Positions 53,043-61,505 of a stretch of 64,000 nt of DNA are shown here, one piece after another (the stretch's first letter is position 1; each line of letters begins with the position of its first letter). The notes under the pieces are model-generated. The model made no database searches. It worked only from the letters and a program-made list of their open reading frames with translations, and was not told the origin of the DNA. The position numbers and the translations under genes are program-made. The stretch covers positions 1 to 64,000 of the forward strand of contig NZ_LQGV01000002.1 of the NCBI RefSeq assembly GCF_001620065.1. Direction: 5' to 3'. Origin of the DNA: Microbacterium sp. TNHR37B (GTDB taxonomy: Bacteria; Actinomycetota; Actinomycetes; Actinomycetales; Microbacteriaceae).

Positions 53043-53618
53043 GTGGCGATTCCCCGGCAGCTTCCCAACGCGATCACCATCGTGCGCATCCTGTGTGCGC
53101 CGGTGTTCCTCTGGATGCTCCTGGCGGACGCCGGCGCCGACGGGGGACTGCGCTGGGCCGCCGGCGCCCTCTTCGTCGTGGCCATCGCCACCGACGGCAT
53201 CGACGGATACCTGGCCCGGCGACACGACATCGTGACCGATCTCGGCAAGCTCCTGGACCCCATCGCCGACAAGGCGTTGACGGGGTGCGCATTCGTCGGG
53301 CTGTCGCTGCTGGGCGAGCTGGACTGGTGGGTGACGATCCTCGTGCTCGTCCGGGAGGTGGGGATCACGGTTCACCGCCTCCTCGTCGCCAGCGACCATG
53401 TCGTCGCCGCCGCGTGGATGGGCAAGCTCAAGACGGTCGCGCAGGCGGTCGCCTTGTCGTTGGCGCTGTTGCCGTTGTGGACGGTGGTGGGGGAGTGGAT
53501 CCACGTGGTGAATGCCGTGGCGATGGTGATCGCGGTGGCACTCACGATCGCCAGCGGGATCGACTACGTCGTCGCGGAGGTTCGGGGGTCCCGCTCCGCG
53601 CGGAGAGGGGAACGATGA
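53043..53618 (+). CDS. pgsA: CDP-diacylglycerol--glycerol-3-phosphate 3-phosphatidyltransferase
   Basis: Makes phosphatidylglycerol phosphate, the precursor of phosphatidylglycerol and cardiolipin. 191 aa membrane enzyme. The CDP-alcohol phosphotransferase motif is complete: D54-G55-x2-A58-R59-x8-G68-x3-D72-x3-D76. About five membrane segments. GTG start, leaderless layout. Its stop overlaps the cinA start (ATGA). Confidence 0.94.
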   Translation: MAIPRQLPNAITIVRILCAPVFLWMLLADAGADGGLRWAAGALFVVAIATDGIDGYLARRHDIVTDLGKLLDPIADKALTGCAFVGLSLLGELDWWVTILVLVREVGITVHRLLVASDHVVAAAWMGKLKTVAQAVALSLALLPLWTVVGEWIHVVNAVAMVIAVALTIASGIDYVVAEVRGSRSARRGER

Positions 53619-54175
53619 CGAGCCGTCGAGAGGCCCGTGCCGCCCGCCAGGCCGCGGAGATCGAAGACCTCGAGAACACTCTCGTCTCGGTCGGACGTGT
53701 CCCGGACGTCGAGCGTGTGGTGGCGCGGCTGAGCGAGCTCGGCTGGACGCTCGCTGTCGCCGAGTCGCTCACCGGAGGTCTCGTCGTCTCCACGATCGTC
53801 GATGTCGCCGGAGCCTCGGCGGTGCTCCGTGGCGGCGTGGTCGCCTATGCGACCGACGTCAAGCAGAGTGTCCTCGGCGTCGACCCGACGCTCCTCGCCG
53901 CTCACGGGCCGGTGCATCCGCGCGTCGCGCAGCAGATGGCCGAGGGGGTGCGGCGGGCTCTCGCCCACGGCGAGCAGCCCGCCGACGTCGGCATCGCGAC
54001 CACGGGAATCGCCGGCCCGGTCTCGCCCGACGGTCAGCCGGTCGGCACCGTCCATCTCGCCGTCTCGACGCCGCTGGGGTCGCGCGTCGAATCGCTGGTC
54101 CTGTCGGGTGACCGCGCACAGATCCGGGCGGAGGCGGCAATGCGTGCGCTCCGCCTGACTCTCGACGTGTTGTGA
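53615..54175 (+). CDS. cinA: CinA C-terminal domain protein (nicotinamide-nucleotide amidohydrolase)
   Basis: 186 aa, only the CinA-C (PncC) domain: LAVAESLTGGLVVSTIVDVAGASAVLRGGVVAYATDVK and ATTGIAGPVSPDGQPVGTVHLAV. PncC deamidates NMN to NaMN for NAD recycling. The N-terminal 30 residues are a charged helix. The order pgsA-cinA-clgR-recA is conserved in actinobacteria. Confidence 0.93.
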   Translation: MTSRREARAARQAAEIEDLENTLVSVGRVPDVERVVARLSELGWTLAVAESLTGGLVVSTIVDVAGASAVLRGGVVAYATDVKQSVLGVDPTLLAAHGPVHPRVAQQMAEGVRRALAHGEQPADVGIATTGIAGPVSPDGQPVGTVHLAVSTPLGSRVESLVLSGDRAQIRAEAAMRALRLTLDVL

Positions 54176-54322
54176 GTCCGGGGGAATAGACGGTGTTTCG
54201 TCCCCGTTACACCTGAGCGATTCCCACCCTTTCTCCAGCACGCGAGGTCTAGGGTGACAACGAGGTGCGGTACTGTTATCCACCCGTGAGTGCGGAATCA
54301 TCGTCTGAGAAGGGGGCCCGAC

Positions 54323-54643
54323 ATGATCCTGGTTCGTCAAGAGATCGGTGACGTCCTTCGTGATCTGCGCTTGCAGAAGGGCAAGACCCTTCGCCAGGTC
54401 GCGGGCCGTGCGAGCGTCGCGCTCGGGTACCTCAGCGAGGTGGAGCGCGGACAGAAGGAAGCGTCGAGCGAGATTCTCGCCGCGGTGGCTGACGCGCTCG
54501 ATGTGCCGATCTCCTCCATCATGCGCGAGGTCGGCGATCGGATTTCGGTTCTCGAGGGTCTGCAGACCTTCCCGGACGTCGTGCCCGACGATCTCGCATC
54601 GCTGGGCGGCGACTACGCGCAGCCCGAGCTCTCGCTGCGCTGA
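54323..54643 (+). CDS. clgR: ClgR-type XRE transcriptional regulator
   Basis: 106 aa. Cro/CI helix-turn-helix at about 7-62 (IGDVLRDLRLQKGKTLRQVAGRASVALGYLSEVERGQKEASSEILAAVADAL). Text and place behind pgsA-cinA match ClgR, which activates clp protease and stress genes in Corynebacterium, Mycobacterium and Streptomyces. ATG 54323 is chosen over a GTG at 54290 because MILVRQEIGDVLR is the family start and AGAAGGGGG lies before it. A TGACAA/TATCCA pair near 54256-54282 is a weak promoter candidate. ClgR itself is often degraded by Clp through its C-terminus (here LSLR). Confidence 0.9.
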   Translation: MILVRQEIGDVLRDLRLQKGKTLRQVAGRASVALGYLSEVERGQKEASSEILAAVADALDVPISSIMREVGDRISVLEGLQTFPDVVPDDLASLGGDYAQPELSLR

Positions 54644-54648
54644 CACCG

Positions 54649-54870
54649 ATGCGGCGGAGCGAGTTCGCGCGCGCGGTGGAAGCCGAGTTCGGGCCCCGTG
54701 GCGACTCGTTGGTCTCCGATCTCACCCTCCCTGGCGTGGGCTATCGCACCGCCGACCAGGCTCTTCGAGACGGCATCGATCCTCGAGAGGTCTGGCTGGC
54801 GTTGTGCATCGAAGCGGATGTACCGGTCGCACGACGACACGGCGTCGGCCGGATCGAGCGTCGGCGCTGA
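54649..54870 (+). CDS. DUF3046 family protein
   Basis: 73 aa. MRRSEFARAVEAEFGPRGDSLVSDLTLPGVGYRTADQALRDGIDPREVWLALCIEADVP is a complete DUF3046 domain. The gene stands between clgR and recA in most actinobacteria; function unknown. It starts 5 bp after the clgR stop. Confidence 0.92.
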   Translation: MRRSEFARAVEAEFGPRGDSLVSDLTLPGVGYRTADQALRDGIDPREVWLALCIEADVPVARRHGVGRIERRR

Positions 54871-54907
54871 GTTCGGACGGCTCGTCGCCCGTACCGCGTG
54901 TCGCGTC

Positions 54908-54934
54908 GAACATGTGTTCTATCCGGCGTAGTGT
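54908..54934 (+). promoter_or_regulatory. recA promoter with perfect SOS box
   Basis: GAACATGTGTTC (54908-54919) is a perfect actinobacterial LexA box (GAAC-N4-GTTC). A possible -10, TAGTGT, is at 54929-54934. This gives a recA leader of about 180 nt with some small hairpins. Confidence 0.85.
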
Positions 54935-55119
54935 CCTGCACAGGAAACGTCTCTTCGGGGTTGTCCCCCGCTTCGCCTGAACTGCCGAGGAATGTCGGTG
55001 GCCCTTCGTAGCGTGGACGGCGTCATCGAGACACCTACGCCTTGTCGTAGTGCTCCCCTCGTCGAGAGGAGGCGCGACAGCCTACAGGCGACGGAAGCGC
55101 GAACACGAAGGAGCATGTC

Positions 55120-56166
55120 ATGCCATCACCCGCCGACCGCGAGAAGGCCCTGGAATCGGCCCTCGCCCAGATCGACCGGCAGTTCGGAAAGGGCTCGGTC
55201 ATGCGGCTGGGCAGCGACGAACGCGCCCCGGTCGAAGTGATCCCCACCGGATCGATCGCGCTCGACGTCGCCCTCGGTGTGGGCGGACTCCCGCGGGGTC
55301 GCATCATCGAGATCTACGGACCCGAGTCCTCGGGAAAGACCACGCTCACCCTTCACGCCATCGCCAACGTGCAGCGGGCCGGTGGAATCGCGGCCTTCGT
55401 CGACGCAGAGCACGCGCTCGACCCCGACTATGCACAGAAGCTGGGAGTCGACATCGACCAGCTCCTCGTCTCGCAGCCCGACACGGGGGAGCAGGCGCTG
55501 GAGATCGCCGACATGCTGGTGCGCTCCGGGGCGATCGACCTCGTGGTGATCGACTCGGTGGCCGCGCTCGTGCCCAAAGCCGAGATCGAGGGTGAGATGG
55601 GAGACTCGCACGTGGGTCTTCAGGCTCGACTGATGTCGCAGGCGCTGCGCAAGCTCACCGGTGGTCTCAACCAGACCAACACCACCATGATCTTCATCAA
55701 CCAGCTGCGCGAGAAGATCGGCGTCTTCTTCGGATCGCCGGAGACCACCGCCGGTGGCAAGGCGCTGAAGTTCTACGCCTCGGTGCGGCTGGACATCCGT
55801 CGCATCGAGACACTCAAGGACGGCACCGAAGCGGTGGGTAACCGCACGCGAGTCAAGGTCGTCAAGAACAAGATGGCACCGCCGTTCAAGCAGGCGGAGT
55901 TCGACATCCTGTACGGAGTGGGGATCTCGCGGGAGGGAAGCCTGATCGACTTCGGTGTGGAGCACGCCATCGTGAAGAAGTCCGGGGCGTGGTACACCTA
56001 CGACGGTGAGCAGCTCGGTCAGGGCAAGGAGAACGCGCGTAACTTCCTGCTGAAGAACGCCGACATCGCCGCGGAGATCGAGACGAAGATCAAGCAGAAG
56101 CTCGGTGTCGGGCAGCCCAAGCAGGTCGAGACCGCCGACGAACTCGCCGCTCGCCGCCCGGCGTGA
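55120..56166 (+). CDS. recA: Recombinase A
   Basis: Strand-exchange ATPase and SOS co-protease. 348 aa. Walker A GPESSGKT (67-74), catalytic Glu97 in VDAEHALD, Walker [14 protein letters not shown]1 loop [21 protein letters not shown]2 region [21 protein letters not shown]. Complete and without intein. GAAGGAGC precedes the ATG. The SOS box at 54908 shows LexA control. Confidence 0.98.
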   Translation: MPSPADREKALESALAQIDRQFGKGSVMRLGSDERAPVEVIPTGSIALDVALGVGGLPRGRIIEIYGPESSGKTTLTLHAIANVQRAGGIAAFVDAEHALDPDYAQKLGVDIDQLLVSQPDTGEQALEIADMLVRSGAIDLVVIDSVAALVPKAEIEGEMGDSHVGLQARLMSQALRKLTGGLNQTNTTMIFINQLREKIGVFFGSPETTAGGKALKFYASVRLDIRRIETLKDGTEAVGNRTRVKVVKNKMAPPFKQAEFDILYGVGISREGSLIDFGVEHAIVKKSGAWYTYDGEQLGQGKENARNFLLKNADIAAEIETKIKQKLGVGQPKQVETADELAARRPA

Positions 56167-56179
56167 TTCGGGGTAGTCG

Positions 56180-56863
56180 GTGACCGACGACATCACCGAC
56201 GGGGGCCAGGCGCACCACCTGGCCCCCGTCATCCCGCTGTTCCATCGGGGGAGAAGCGACGAGCGCGCTCCGAGCCGTGAGCGCACCGTGAACGATTGGC
56301 ATACGACGTGGACCGCGTCCACGGATGACGACGAGGTCGTGCGCGGAGCGATACCGCAGCGGAACGAGGAACCTTCCGACAACGTGGCCGCGGCAGAGAA
56401 GTCACTGCTGAAGAAGCTCCGGGTGCGTTCTCTGTCGGTGCGCGAGGCAGGCGACATCCTTCGCTCGGCGGGCGTCGCCAGCGACGTCGCCGACGCGATC
56501 ATCGACCGCTGCCTGCGTCACGGATATCTGGATGACCTCCGTCTGGCGGAGCAGCTGGTGTACACCGCCACCGAACGGAAGGGCCAGGGGCGCAACGCCA
56601 TCATGCGCACGCTGCGCCAGCGCGGCATTGACTCGGCCATCGCGGAGGCCGCGCTCTCCGAGGTCGTGGATGACGACCGGGAACGTGCGCTGGAGTTCGC
56701 GCGGCACAAGGCGAGGGCCTTCCGTGACGTCGACCGCGACACGGCTCTTCGCCGCCTCGTCGGGCAGCTCACGCGTCGAGGCTACTCCGGCAGTGTCGCG
56801 ATGGCGGCGGCCCGATCGGCGCTCGACGAGGCCGCGCCGACGGGCGTTCGCTTCACCGAGTGA
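56180..56863 (+). CDS. recX: Regulatory protein RecX
   Basis: Binds RecA filaments and limits their activity. 227 aa from the GTG at 56180; the RecX three-helix repeats run from about 75 to 220 (VREAGDILRSAGVASDVADAIIDRCLRHGYLDDLRLAEQLVYTA, then GRNAIMRTLRQRGIDS). The first 70 residues are not conserved. A strong hairpin (56198-56230) covers codons 7-17, so a GTG at 56288 (about 191 aa) may be the true start. It lies 13 bp after recA. Confidence 0.9.
   Translation: MTDDITDGGQAHHLAPVIPLFHRGRSDERAPSRERTVNDWHTTWTASTDDDEVVRGAIPQRNEEPSDNVAAAEKSLLKKLRVRSLSVREAGDILRSAGVASDVADAIIDRCLRHGYLDDLRLAEQLVYTATERKGQGRNAIMRTLRQRGIDSAIAEAALSEVVDDDRERALEFARHKARAFRDVDRDTALRRLVGQLTRRGYSGSVAMAAARSALDEAAPTGVRFTE
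56198..56230 (+). terminator. Hairpin between recA and recX
   Basis: Perfect 13-bp arms GACGGGGGCCAGG (56198-56210) and CCTGGCCCCCGTC (56218-56230), 31 nt after the recA stop. Likely a partial terminator that lowers recX expression; it lies inside the longest recX frame. Confidence 0.65.
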
Positions 56864-56912
56864 GCCGGCCCGTCCGCGCCGCCGATCGGACCGAAGCCGT
56901 CGTTGCGGCTCG

Positions 56913-56918
56913 TAGAAT
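56913..56918 (+). promoter_or_regulatory. -10 box of miaB
   Basis: TAGAAT, 9 nt before the ATG at 56928; near-leaderless. Confidence 0.5.
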
Positions 56919-56927
56919 GGCTGGATC

Positions 56928-58475
56928 ATGACTTCTCCGTCTTCCGCGCCGACGTTGATCGCTCCCTCTGAGGCCGCACGTGCCAGCGACGGTCGCGCAC
57001 GCACGTACGAGGTACGGACTTTCGGCTGCCAGATGAACGTCCACGACTCGGAGCGACTCTCGGGATCCCTGGAGAGCGCCGGCTACGTCCGTGCCGAGGC
57101 GGGCAGCGAAGCCGACGTCATCGTGATCAACACCTGCGCCGTGCGGGATAACGCTGCGGGGAAGCTCTATGGGACTCTCGGTCACCTCAAGAGCCGCAAG
57201 GAGAAGCACGAGGGAATGCAGATCGCCGTCGGCGGCTGTTTGGCGCAGATGGACAAAGACGCGGTGCTGCAGAAGGCGCCCTGGGTCGATGTCGTCTTCG
57301 GAACCCACAACATGGGTTCGCTCCCCGGGATGCTCGAGCGCGCGCGCCACAACGGCGAGGCGGAGCTGGAGATCCTGGAGTCGCTCGACGTCTTCCCGTC
57401 CACCCTTCCCACCAAGCGCGACGCGGTGCACAGCGGGTGGGTCTCGATCTCGGTCGGGTGCAACAACACCTGCACCTTCTGCATCGTCCCGAGCCTTCGG
57501 GGCAAGGAGAAGGACCGGCGGCCGGGCGACATCCTCAGTGAGATCCGCCTCCTGGTCGACGACGGCGCCATCGAGGTCACTCTCCTCGGACAGAACGTCA
57601 ACAGTTATGGCGTGGAGTTCGGCGACCGCCAGGCCTTCGGAAAGCTCCTGCGCGCTGCGGGCGAGATCCCGGGGCTGGAGCGCATCCGCTTCACCAGCCC
57701 GCATCCGGCCGCCTTCACCGACGACGTGATCGACGCCATGGCAGAGACCCCGGCGGTCATGCCGCAGTTGCACATGCCGCTGCAGTCCGGATCGGACCGC
57801 ATTCTCAAGGCCATGCGGCGGTCGTACCGCAGTGAGCGGTTCCTCGGCATCCTCGATCGCGTCCGTGAGCGGATCCCGAACGCCGCGATCACCACGGACA
57901 TCATCGTCGGCTTCCCCGGGGAGACGGACGAGGACTTCGAGGACACGCTGCGCGTGGTGGAGAAGGCGCGCTTCGCGAGCGCCTTCACCTTCCAGTACTC
58001 CATCCGGGAAGGCACGCCCGCGGCGACGATGCCCGACCAGGTTCCCAAGCACGTGGTGCAGGAACGTTACGACCGTCTCGTGGCGTTGCAGGAGCGGATC
58101 TCGCTGGAGGAGAACCAGCGGCAGCGCGGTCGCCGGCTCGACGTCCTGGTATCGACGGGCGAAGGAAAGAAGGACACCGCCACGCGGCGCCTCACCGGTC
58201 GCGCGGAGGACAACCGACTCGTGCACTTCGAGGTGCCTGAGGGGTCCGAGGTTCCTCGCCCCGGAGACATCGTCAGCGTGACGGTCACGCACGCCGCACC
58301 CTTCCACCTTCTCGCCGACAGTCTCGACGGTACGCCGTTGACGGTGCGCCGCACCCGCGCGGGCGACGCGTGGGACCGTGCGCAGGCGGAGTCCTGCGGT
58401 GTGCCGGTCTCCGGCGCGGCCGATGGCCCCCGCGCCGTGGGGCTGGGGATGCCCACGCGCCGCGTCGGCTCGTGA
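56928..58475 (+). CDS. miaB: tRNA-2-methylthio-N6-dimethylallyladenosine synthase
   Basis: Radical-SAM methylthiotransferase for A37 of tRNA, acting on the i6A made by MiaA. 515 aa. N-terminal UPF0004 domain with cluster Cys34, Cys70 and Cys104; radical-SAM CxxxCxxC at Cys178, Cys182, Cys185 ([15 protein letters not shown]); C-terminal TRAM domain (about 380-450), plus a short tail. The miaA GTG overlaps its stop. Confidence 0.95.
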   Translation: MTSPSSAPTLIAPSEAARASDGRARTYEVRTFGCQMNVHDSERLSGSLESAGYVRAEAGSEADVIVINTCAVRDNAAGKLYGTLGHLKSRKEKHEGMQIAVGGCLAQMDKDAVLQKAPWVDVVFGTHNMGSLPGMLERARHNGEAELEILESLDVFPSTLPTKRDAVHSGWVSISVGCNNTCTFCIVPSLRGKEKDRRPGDILSEIRLLVDDGAIEVTLLGQNVNSYGVEFGDRQAFGKLLRAAGEIPGLERIRFTSPHPAAFTDDVIDAMAETPAVMPQLHMPLQSGSDRILKAMRRSYRSERFLGILDRVRERIPNAAITTDIIVGFPGETDEDFEDTLRVVEKARFASAFTFQYSIREGTPAATMPDQVPKHVVQERYDRLVALQERISLEENQRQRGRRLDVLVSTGEGKKDTATRRLTGRAEDNRLVHFEVPEGSEVPRPGDIVSVTVTHAAPFHLLADSLDGTPLTVRRTRAGDAWDRAQAESCGVPVSGAADGPRAVGLGMPTRRVGS

Positions 58476-59407
58476 CCCCTGTCGCTCACGAGAGCGGCCC
58501 GCGCCTGTGGGCCATCGTGGGCGCGACGGGAACCGGCAAGACCGATCTCTCGCTGCGACTCGCCGAGGCTCTGATCGGCCGCGGCCGGGGAGCGGAGATC
58601 GTCAACGCCGACGCCATGCAGCTCTACCGTGGCATGGACATCGGCACCGCCAAGCTGCCGCCGTCTGAGCGGCGAGGTGTGGCCCATCATCTCTTCGATA
58701 TGCTCGAGCCGAGTGAGGATGCCGCCGTCGCCTGGTATCAGCAGGCCGCGCGTGAGGCCGCCGACGATGCGTTCTCGCGCGGCGTCGACGTCATCCTCGT
58801 GGGGGGCTCCGGTCTCTACGTGTCGAGCGTCCTCTACGACTTCCGTTTTCCCCCTCGGGACGAGAGACTGCGCGCCGAGCTCGAGCGGGAGCTCGCGCAG
58901 CACGGCGCCGCAGCCCTCTACGAGCGCCTCCGTCACGCCGACCCGGCAAGCGCCGCCCGCATCGACCCCCGCAATGGGCGTCGGGTCGTGCGCGCCCTCG
59001 AGGTGGTCGCGCAGGGGGCCAAGGGGCACGGGGCTGCGCTTCCCGACCACCCGGTGCTCTGGCGTGGCGATACCACGGTCATCGGTGTCCACCTCGATCG
59101 CGCGGAACTGGTCGAGCGTCTGGACCGCCGTGTCGAGGGGATGTGGGCGGCGGGTCTGCTCGACGAGGTCCGCGCCCTACGGGATCGTGGCGTGGAACGT
59201 GGTACCACCGCGCGACGCGCCATCGGCTACGCGCAAGCGCTCGAGCAGCTCGACGGCCGGCTCGACCAGGACGAGGCGATCGCCCAGACGCAGAGCCTCA
59301 CCCGGCGCTACGCGCGTCGCCAAGTGTCGTGGTTCCGCCGCTATCCGCACGTGCGCTGGACGGCCCCCGACGCCGACGCCGCGCGCCTGGCAGACTCGAG
59401 CGCATGA
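58472..59407 (+). CDS. miaA: tRNA dimethylallyltransferase
   Basis: Adds dimethylallyl to A37 of UNN-decoding tRNAs. 311 aa. P-loop GATGTGKT (17-24), [18 protein letters not shown] (substrate Asp/Gln), [14 protein letters not shown], and [14 protein letters not shown] near the end. The GTG at 58472 overlaps the miaB stop (GTGA), so both modifications come from one transcript. Confidence 0.95.
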   Translation: MTPVAHESGPRLWAIVGATGTGKTDLSLRLAEALIGRGRGAEIVNADAMQLYRGMDIGTAKLPPSERRGVAHHLFDMLEPSEDAAVAWYQQAAREAADDAFSRGVDVILVGGSGLYVSSVLYDFRFPPRDERLRAELERELAQHGAAALYERLRHADPASAARIDPRNGRRVVRALEVVAQGAKGHGAALPDHPVLWRGDTTVIGVHLDRAELVERLDRRVEGMWAAGLLDEVRALRDRGVERGTTARRAIGYAQALEQLDGRLDQDEAIAQTQSLTRRYARRQVSWFRRYPHVRWTAPDADAARLADSSA

Positions 59408-59826
59408 CTGTCGCCATCCGACCCTTCGACCTCGCCGACACCGATGCGGTCGTCGCCCTGTGGCAGGAGACGGGACTCACCCGTCCCTGGAACAACCCGT
59501 ACCAGGACATCCGTCGGAAGCTCACCGTCCAGCCCGAGTTGTTCCTGGTCGCCGTCGACGACAAGGACGTGGTCGGTACGGTGATGGCCGGATACGACGG
59601 CCACCGGGGCTGGCTCTACTACCTCGCCAGCGCCCCCGCCCGTCGCGGACAGGGCATCGGGCGACGTCTCGTGGAGGCCGCCGAGGAGAAGCTCATCGCC
59701 CTCGGATGCCCCAAGGTGCAGCTGATGGTGCGGACGGAGAACCTCGAGGTGCACGACTTCTACTCGGCGCTCGGCTTCGAGCCGTTCGAGACGTGGACGA
59801 CGGCGAAACGTCTCATCTCCGACTGA
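59404..59826 (+). CDS. GNAT N-acetyltransferase, YpeA-like
   Basis: 140 aa. RGWLYYLASAPARRGQGIGRRLVEAAEEKLIALGCPKVQLMVRTENLEVHDFYSALGFE is a full motif A/B with the R-R-G-Q-G-I-G-R acetyl-CoA loop. It resembles E. coli YpeA. It overlaps miaA by four bases (ATGA), so belongs to the miaB-miaA transcript. Acceptor unknown. Confidence 0.9.
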   Translation: MTVAIRPFDLADTDAVVALWQETGLTRPWNNPYQDIRRKLTVQPELFLVAVDDKDVVGTVMAGYDGHRGWLYYLASAPARRGQGIGRRLVEAAEEKLIALGCPKVQLMVRTENLEVHDFYSALGFEPFETWTTAKRLISD

Positions 59827-59853
59827 GGGCTCAGGCGGCCGCCGCGGGGAACC

Positions 59854-59859
59854 TAGACT
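59854..59859 (+). promoter_or_regulatory. -10 box of dapF, leaderless layout
   Basis: TAGACT, 6 nt before the GTG at 59866. Confidence 0.55.
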
Positions 59860-59865
59860 TGACCG

Positions 59866-60732
59866 GTGACCACCATCTCGTTCACCAAGGGCCACGGCAC
59901 CGGCAACGACTTCGTCATCGTGCCCGATGTGGACGGCACCTTCCCGCTGACCGAGCGACAGGTCGCGGCGCTGTGCGATCGTCGCTTCGGAATCGGCGGC
60001 GACGGCGTGCTGCGGGTGGTGCGCACGAGCCACGTCGCCGACGCCGACGCCGAGGCGGATGCCGAGTGGTTCATGGACTACCGCAATGCCGACGGATCCG
60101 TCGCGGAGATGTGCGGGAACGGGATCCGTGTGTTCGCGAAGTACCTGGTCGAGACCGGCCTGGCCACGATCTCGGCGGATCAGCCGCTGCGGGTGGCGAC
60201 GCGGGCGGGAACCAAGACCCTGACGAGGACCGAGGGCGGTTTCGAGGTCGACCTCGGTGTCTGGCGTCCCGAGGCCGACGAGGTGCTCGTGCGCGCCCGC
60301 GGCATCGACGTCGCGCGTCCCGGCCAGGGGATCGACGTCGGCAACCCGCACGTCGTTGTCGCGCTCTCCAGCTCGGACGAGCTCGACGATCTAGACCTCA
60401 GCGTCCACCCGCTCCTTCAGCCCGAGCCGTCGGCAGGGGCCAACGTCGAGTTCGTTGTTCCCGACGAGCCCCTCGTCCAGGACGGCGTGGGCGGGATCAC
60501 CATGCGCGTGTTCGAACGCGGTGTCGGCGAGACCCTGTCGTGCGGAACGGGAGTGGCCGCCGCGGCGCTCGCTGTCCGGCTGTGGGCGGGGCCCGCGGCC
60601 CCCACCCAGTGGCGCGTCGCCGTGCCCGGCGGGACCCTCGGCGTCCGTGTCGAACAGCACGCCGACGGTGAGCACGTGTTCCTGTCGGGGCCTGCCACGC
60701 TGGTGTTCTCGGGCGAGGTCACCCTGGCCTGA
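59866..60732 (+). CDS. dapF: Diaminopimelate epimerase
   Basis: Converts LL- to meso-diaminopimelate for peptidoglycan and lysine. 288 aa with two mirrored halves. Catalytic pair Cys83 ([15 protein letters not shown]) and Cys226 ([14 protein letters not shown]). The start [14 protein letters not shown] is canonical. It is third of the lysine-branch genes in the window. Confidence 0.95.
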   Translation: MTTISFTKGHGTGNDFVIVPDVDGTFPLTERQVAALCDRRFGIGGDGVLRVVRTSHVADADAEADAEWFMDYRNADGSVAEMCGNGIRVFAKYLVETGLATISADQPLRVATRAGTKTLTRTEGGFEVDLGVWRPEADEVLVRARGIDVARPGQGIDVGNPHVVVALSSSDELDDLDLSVHPLLQPEPSAGANVEFVVPDEPLVQDGVGGITMRVFERGVGETLSCGTGVAAAALAVRLWAGPAAPTQWRVAVPGGTLGVRVEQHADGEHVFLSGPATLVFSGEVTLA

Positions 60733-60767
60733 TCAGGTTGTCCGCGCCGCCGGGATGTCCGTCGCGC

Positions 60768-61409
60768 TCACGGGACGGAGATGGCCCCGGTCGGAGGACT
60801 GCCGTGACGGCGCACTTTGATGACGCGGAAGCCCCGCCCCGTCGCTGCGCGCGTCACGGTGTATCCGCCGGCAAGCGTCGCATCGAGCCACCTCTGCAAC
60901 GAGTCCGATCCGAGGTTCCGCTGCACGACCAGCCAGGCGTCGCTGCGCTCATCCAAGCGGGGGATCCAGCGTTCGAGCAGGCCGTGGAGCTCGTTCTTGC
61001 CGACCCGGATGGGCGGATTGGAGCGGATGGTGCGGAAGACGACATCGTCGGGAACATCGTCGGGAAGCGCCGCGTTGACATTGGTGAGACCGAGATCGCG
61101 CGCGTTCCGGCGCACGAGATCCAGTGCACGTTCGTTCACGTCGACGGCCCACACCGTGGCGTGGGGGGCATCCAGCGCCAGGGTCAGGGCGATGGGCCCC
61201 CATCCGCAGCCGAGATCCAGAAGGTGACCGCCGGCCGGCGGCGGGGGTGTGTTGGCAAGCAGCACCCCGGTGCCCGAGTCCACGTGATCGGGACTGAAGA
61301 CGCCGCCAGCGGTGGTGACCTCCACGGGTCGGCCCGCGAGGGTCACACGGATACGGCGGAGGTTCTCAGCGCTGGCCGGCGTCGCGCTGAAGTAGTGATC
61401 GCTGGCCAT
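60768..61409 (-). CDS. Class I SAM methyltransferase, RsmC/RlmG-like
   Basis: 213 aa. SAM motif I LLDLGCGWGPIALTLAL (about 68-84), acidic strand VWAVDVNERAL, motif IV RSNPPIRVGKNELHGLLERW (the N-P-P of guanine-N2 rRNA methylases). It is the catalytic half only, without the N-terminal RsmC domain, as in many Gram-positive members. A ribosomal RNA guanine target is probable but not proved. ATG at 61409 with a TACGCT box 8 nt before. Divergent from hflX. Confidence 0.87.
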   Translation of the reverse strand: MASDHYFSATPASAENLRRIRVTLAGRPVEVTTAGGVFSPDHVDSGTGVLLANTPPPPAGGHLLDLGCGWGPIALTLALDAPHATVWAVDVNERALDLVRRNARDLGLTNVNAALPDDVPDDVVFRTIRSNPPIRVGKNELHGLLERWIPRLDERSDAWLVVQRNLGSDSLQRWLDATLAGGYTVTRAATGRGFRVIKVRRHGSPPTGAISVP

Positions 61410-61417
61410 TGCCTTCG

Positions 61418-61423
61418 AGCGTA
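61418..61423 (-). promoter_or_regulatory. -10 box of methyltransferase gene
   Basis: Minus-strand TACGCT, 8 nt before the ATG at 61409; leaderless or nearly so. Confidence 0.5.
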
Positions 61424-61427
61424 GCGG

Positions 61428-61456
61428 AGGACAGTCCGCGCGCGGGAGGCTAGAGT
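61428..61456 (+). promoter_or_regulatory. hflX promoter
   Basis: AGGACA (61428-61433), 17-bp spacer, TAGAGT (61451-61456). The expected start point is about 61463, which is a GTG codon opening a 13-codon frame. Confidence 0.5.
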
Positions 61457-61462
61457 TCACGG

Positions 61463-61504
61463 GTGAACCCGGGTCGATCCACGGATCGACGAGGAAAAGG
61501 ATGA
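61463..61504 (+). CDS. Possible leaderless 13-codon upstream ORF of hflX
   Basis: GTG at 61463, 6 nt after the TAGAGT box, opens the peptide VNPGRSTDRRGKG and stops at TGA 61502-61504, one base before the hflX ATG. The last codons carry the hflX Shine-Dalgarno (GAGGAAAAGGA). No homology is expected; the support is only the spacing. Confidence 0.3.
   Translation: MNPGRSTDRRGKG
61473..61490. promoter_or_regulatory. 18-bp palindrome in the hflX leader
   Basis: GTCGATCC (61473-61480), AC, GGATCGAC (61483-61490). It may be an operator or an RNA hairpin in the leader. Confidence 0.4.
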
Positions 61505-61505
61505 C

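Noticed and set aside
54992-55240. Plus-strand 82-codon frame covering the recA leader and start
   Set aside because: Overlaps recA out of frame, basic low-complexity product, no ribosome-binding site; the stretch is better explained as the SOS-controlled leader.
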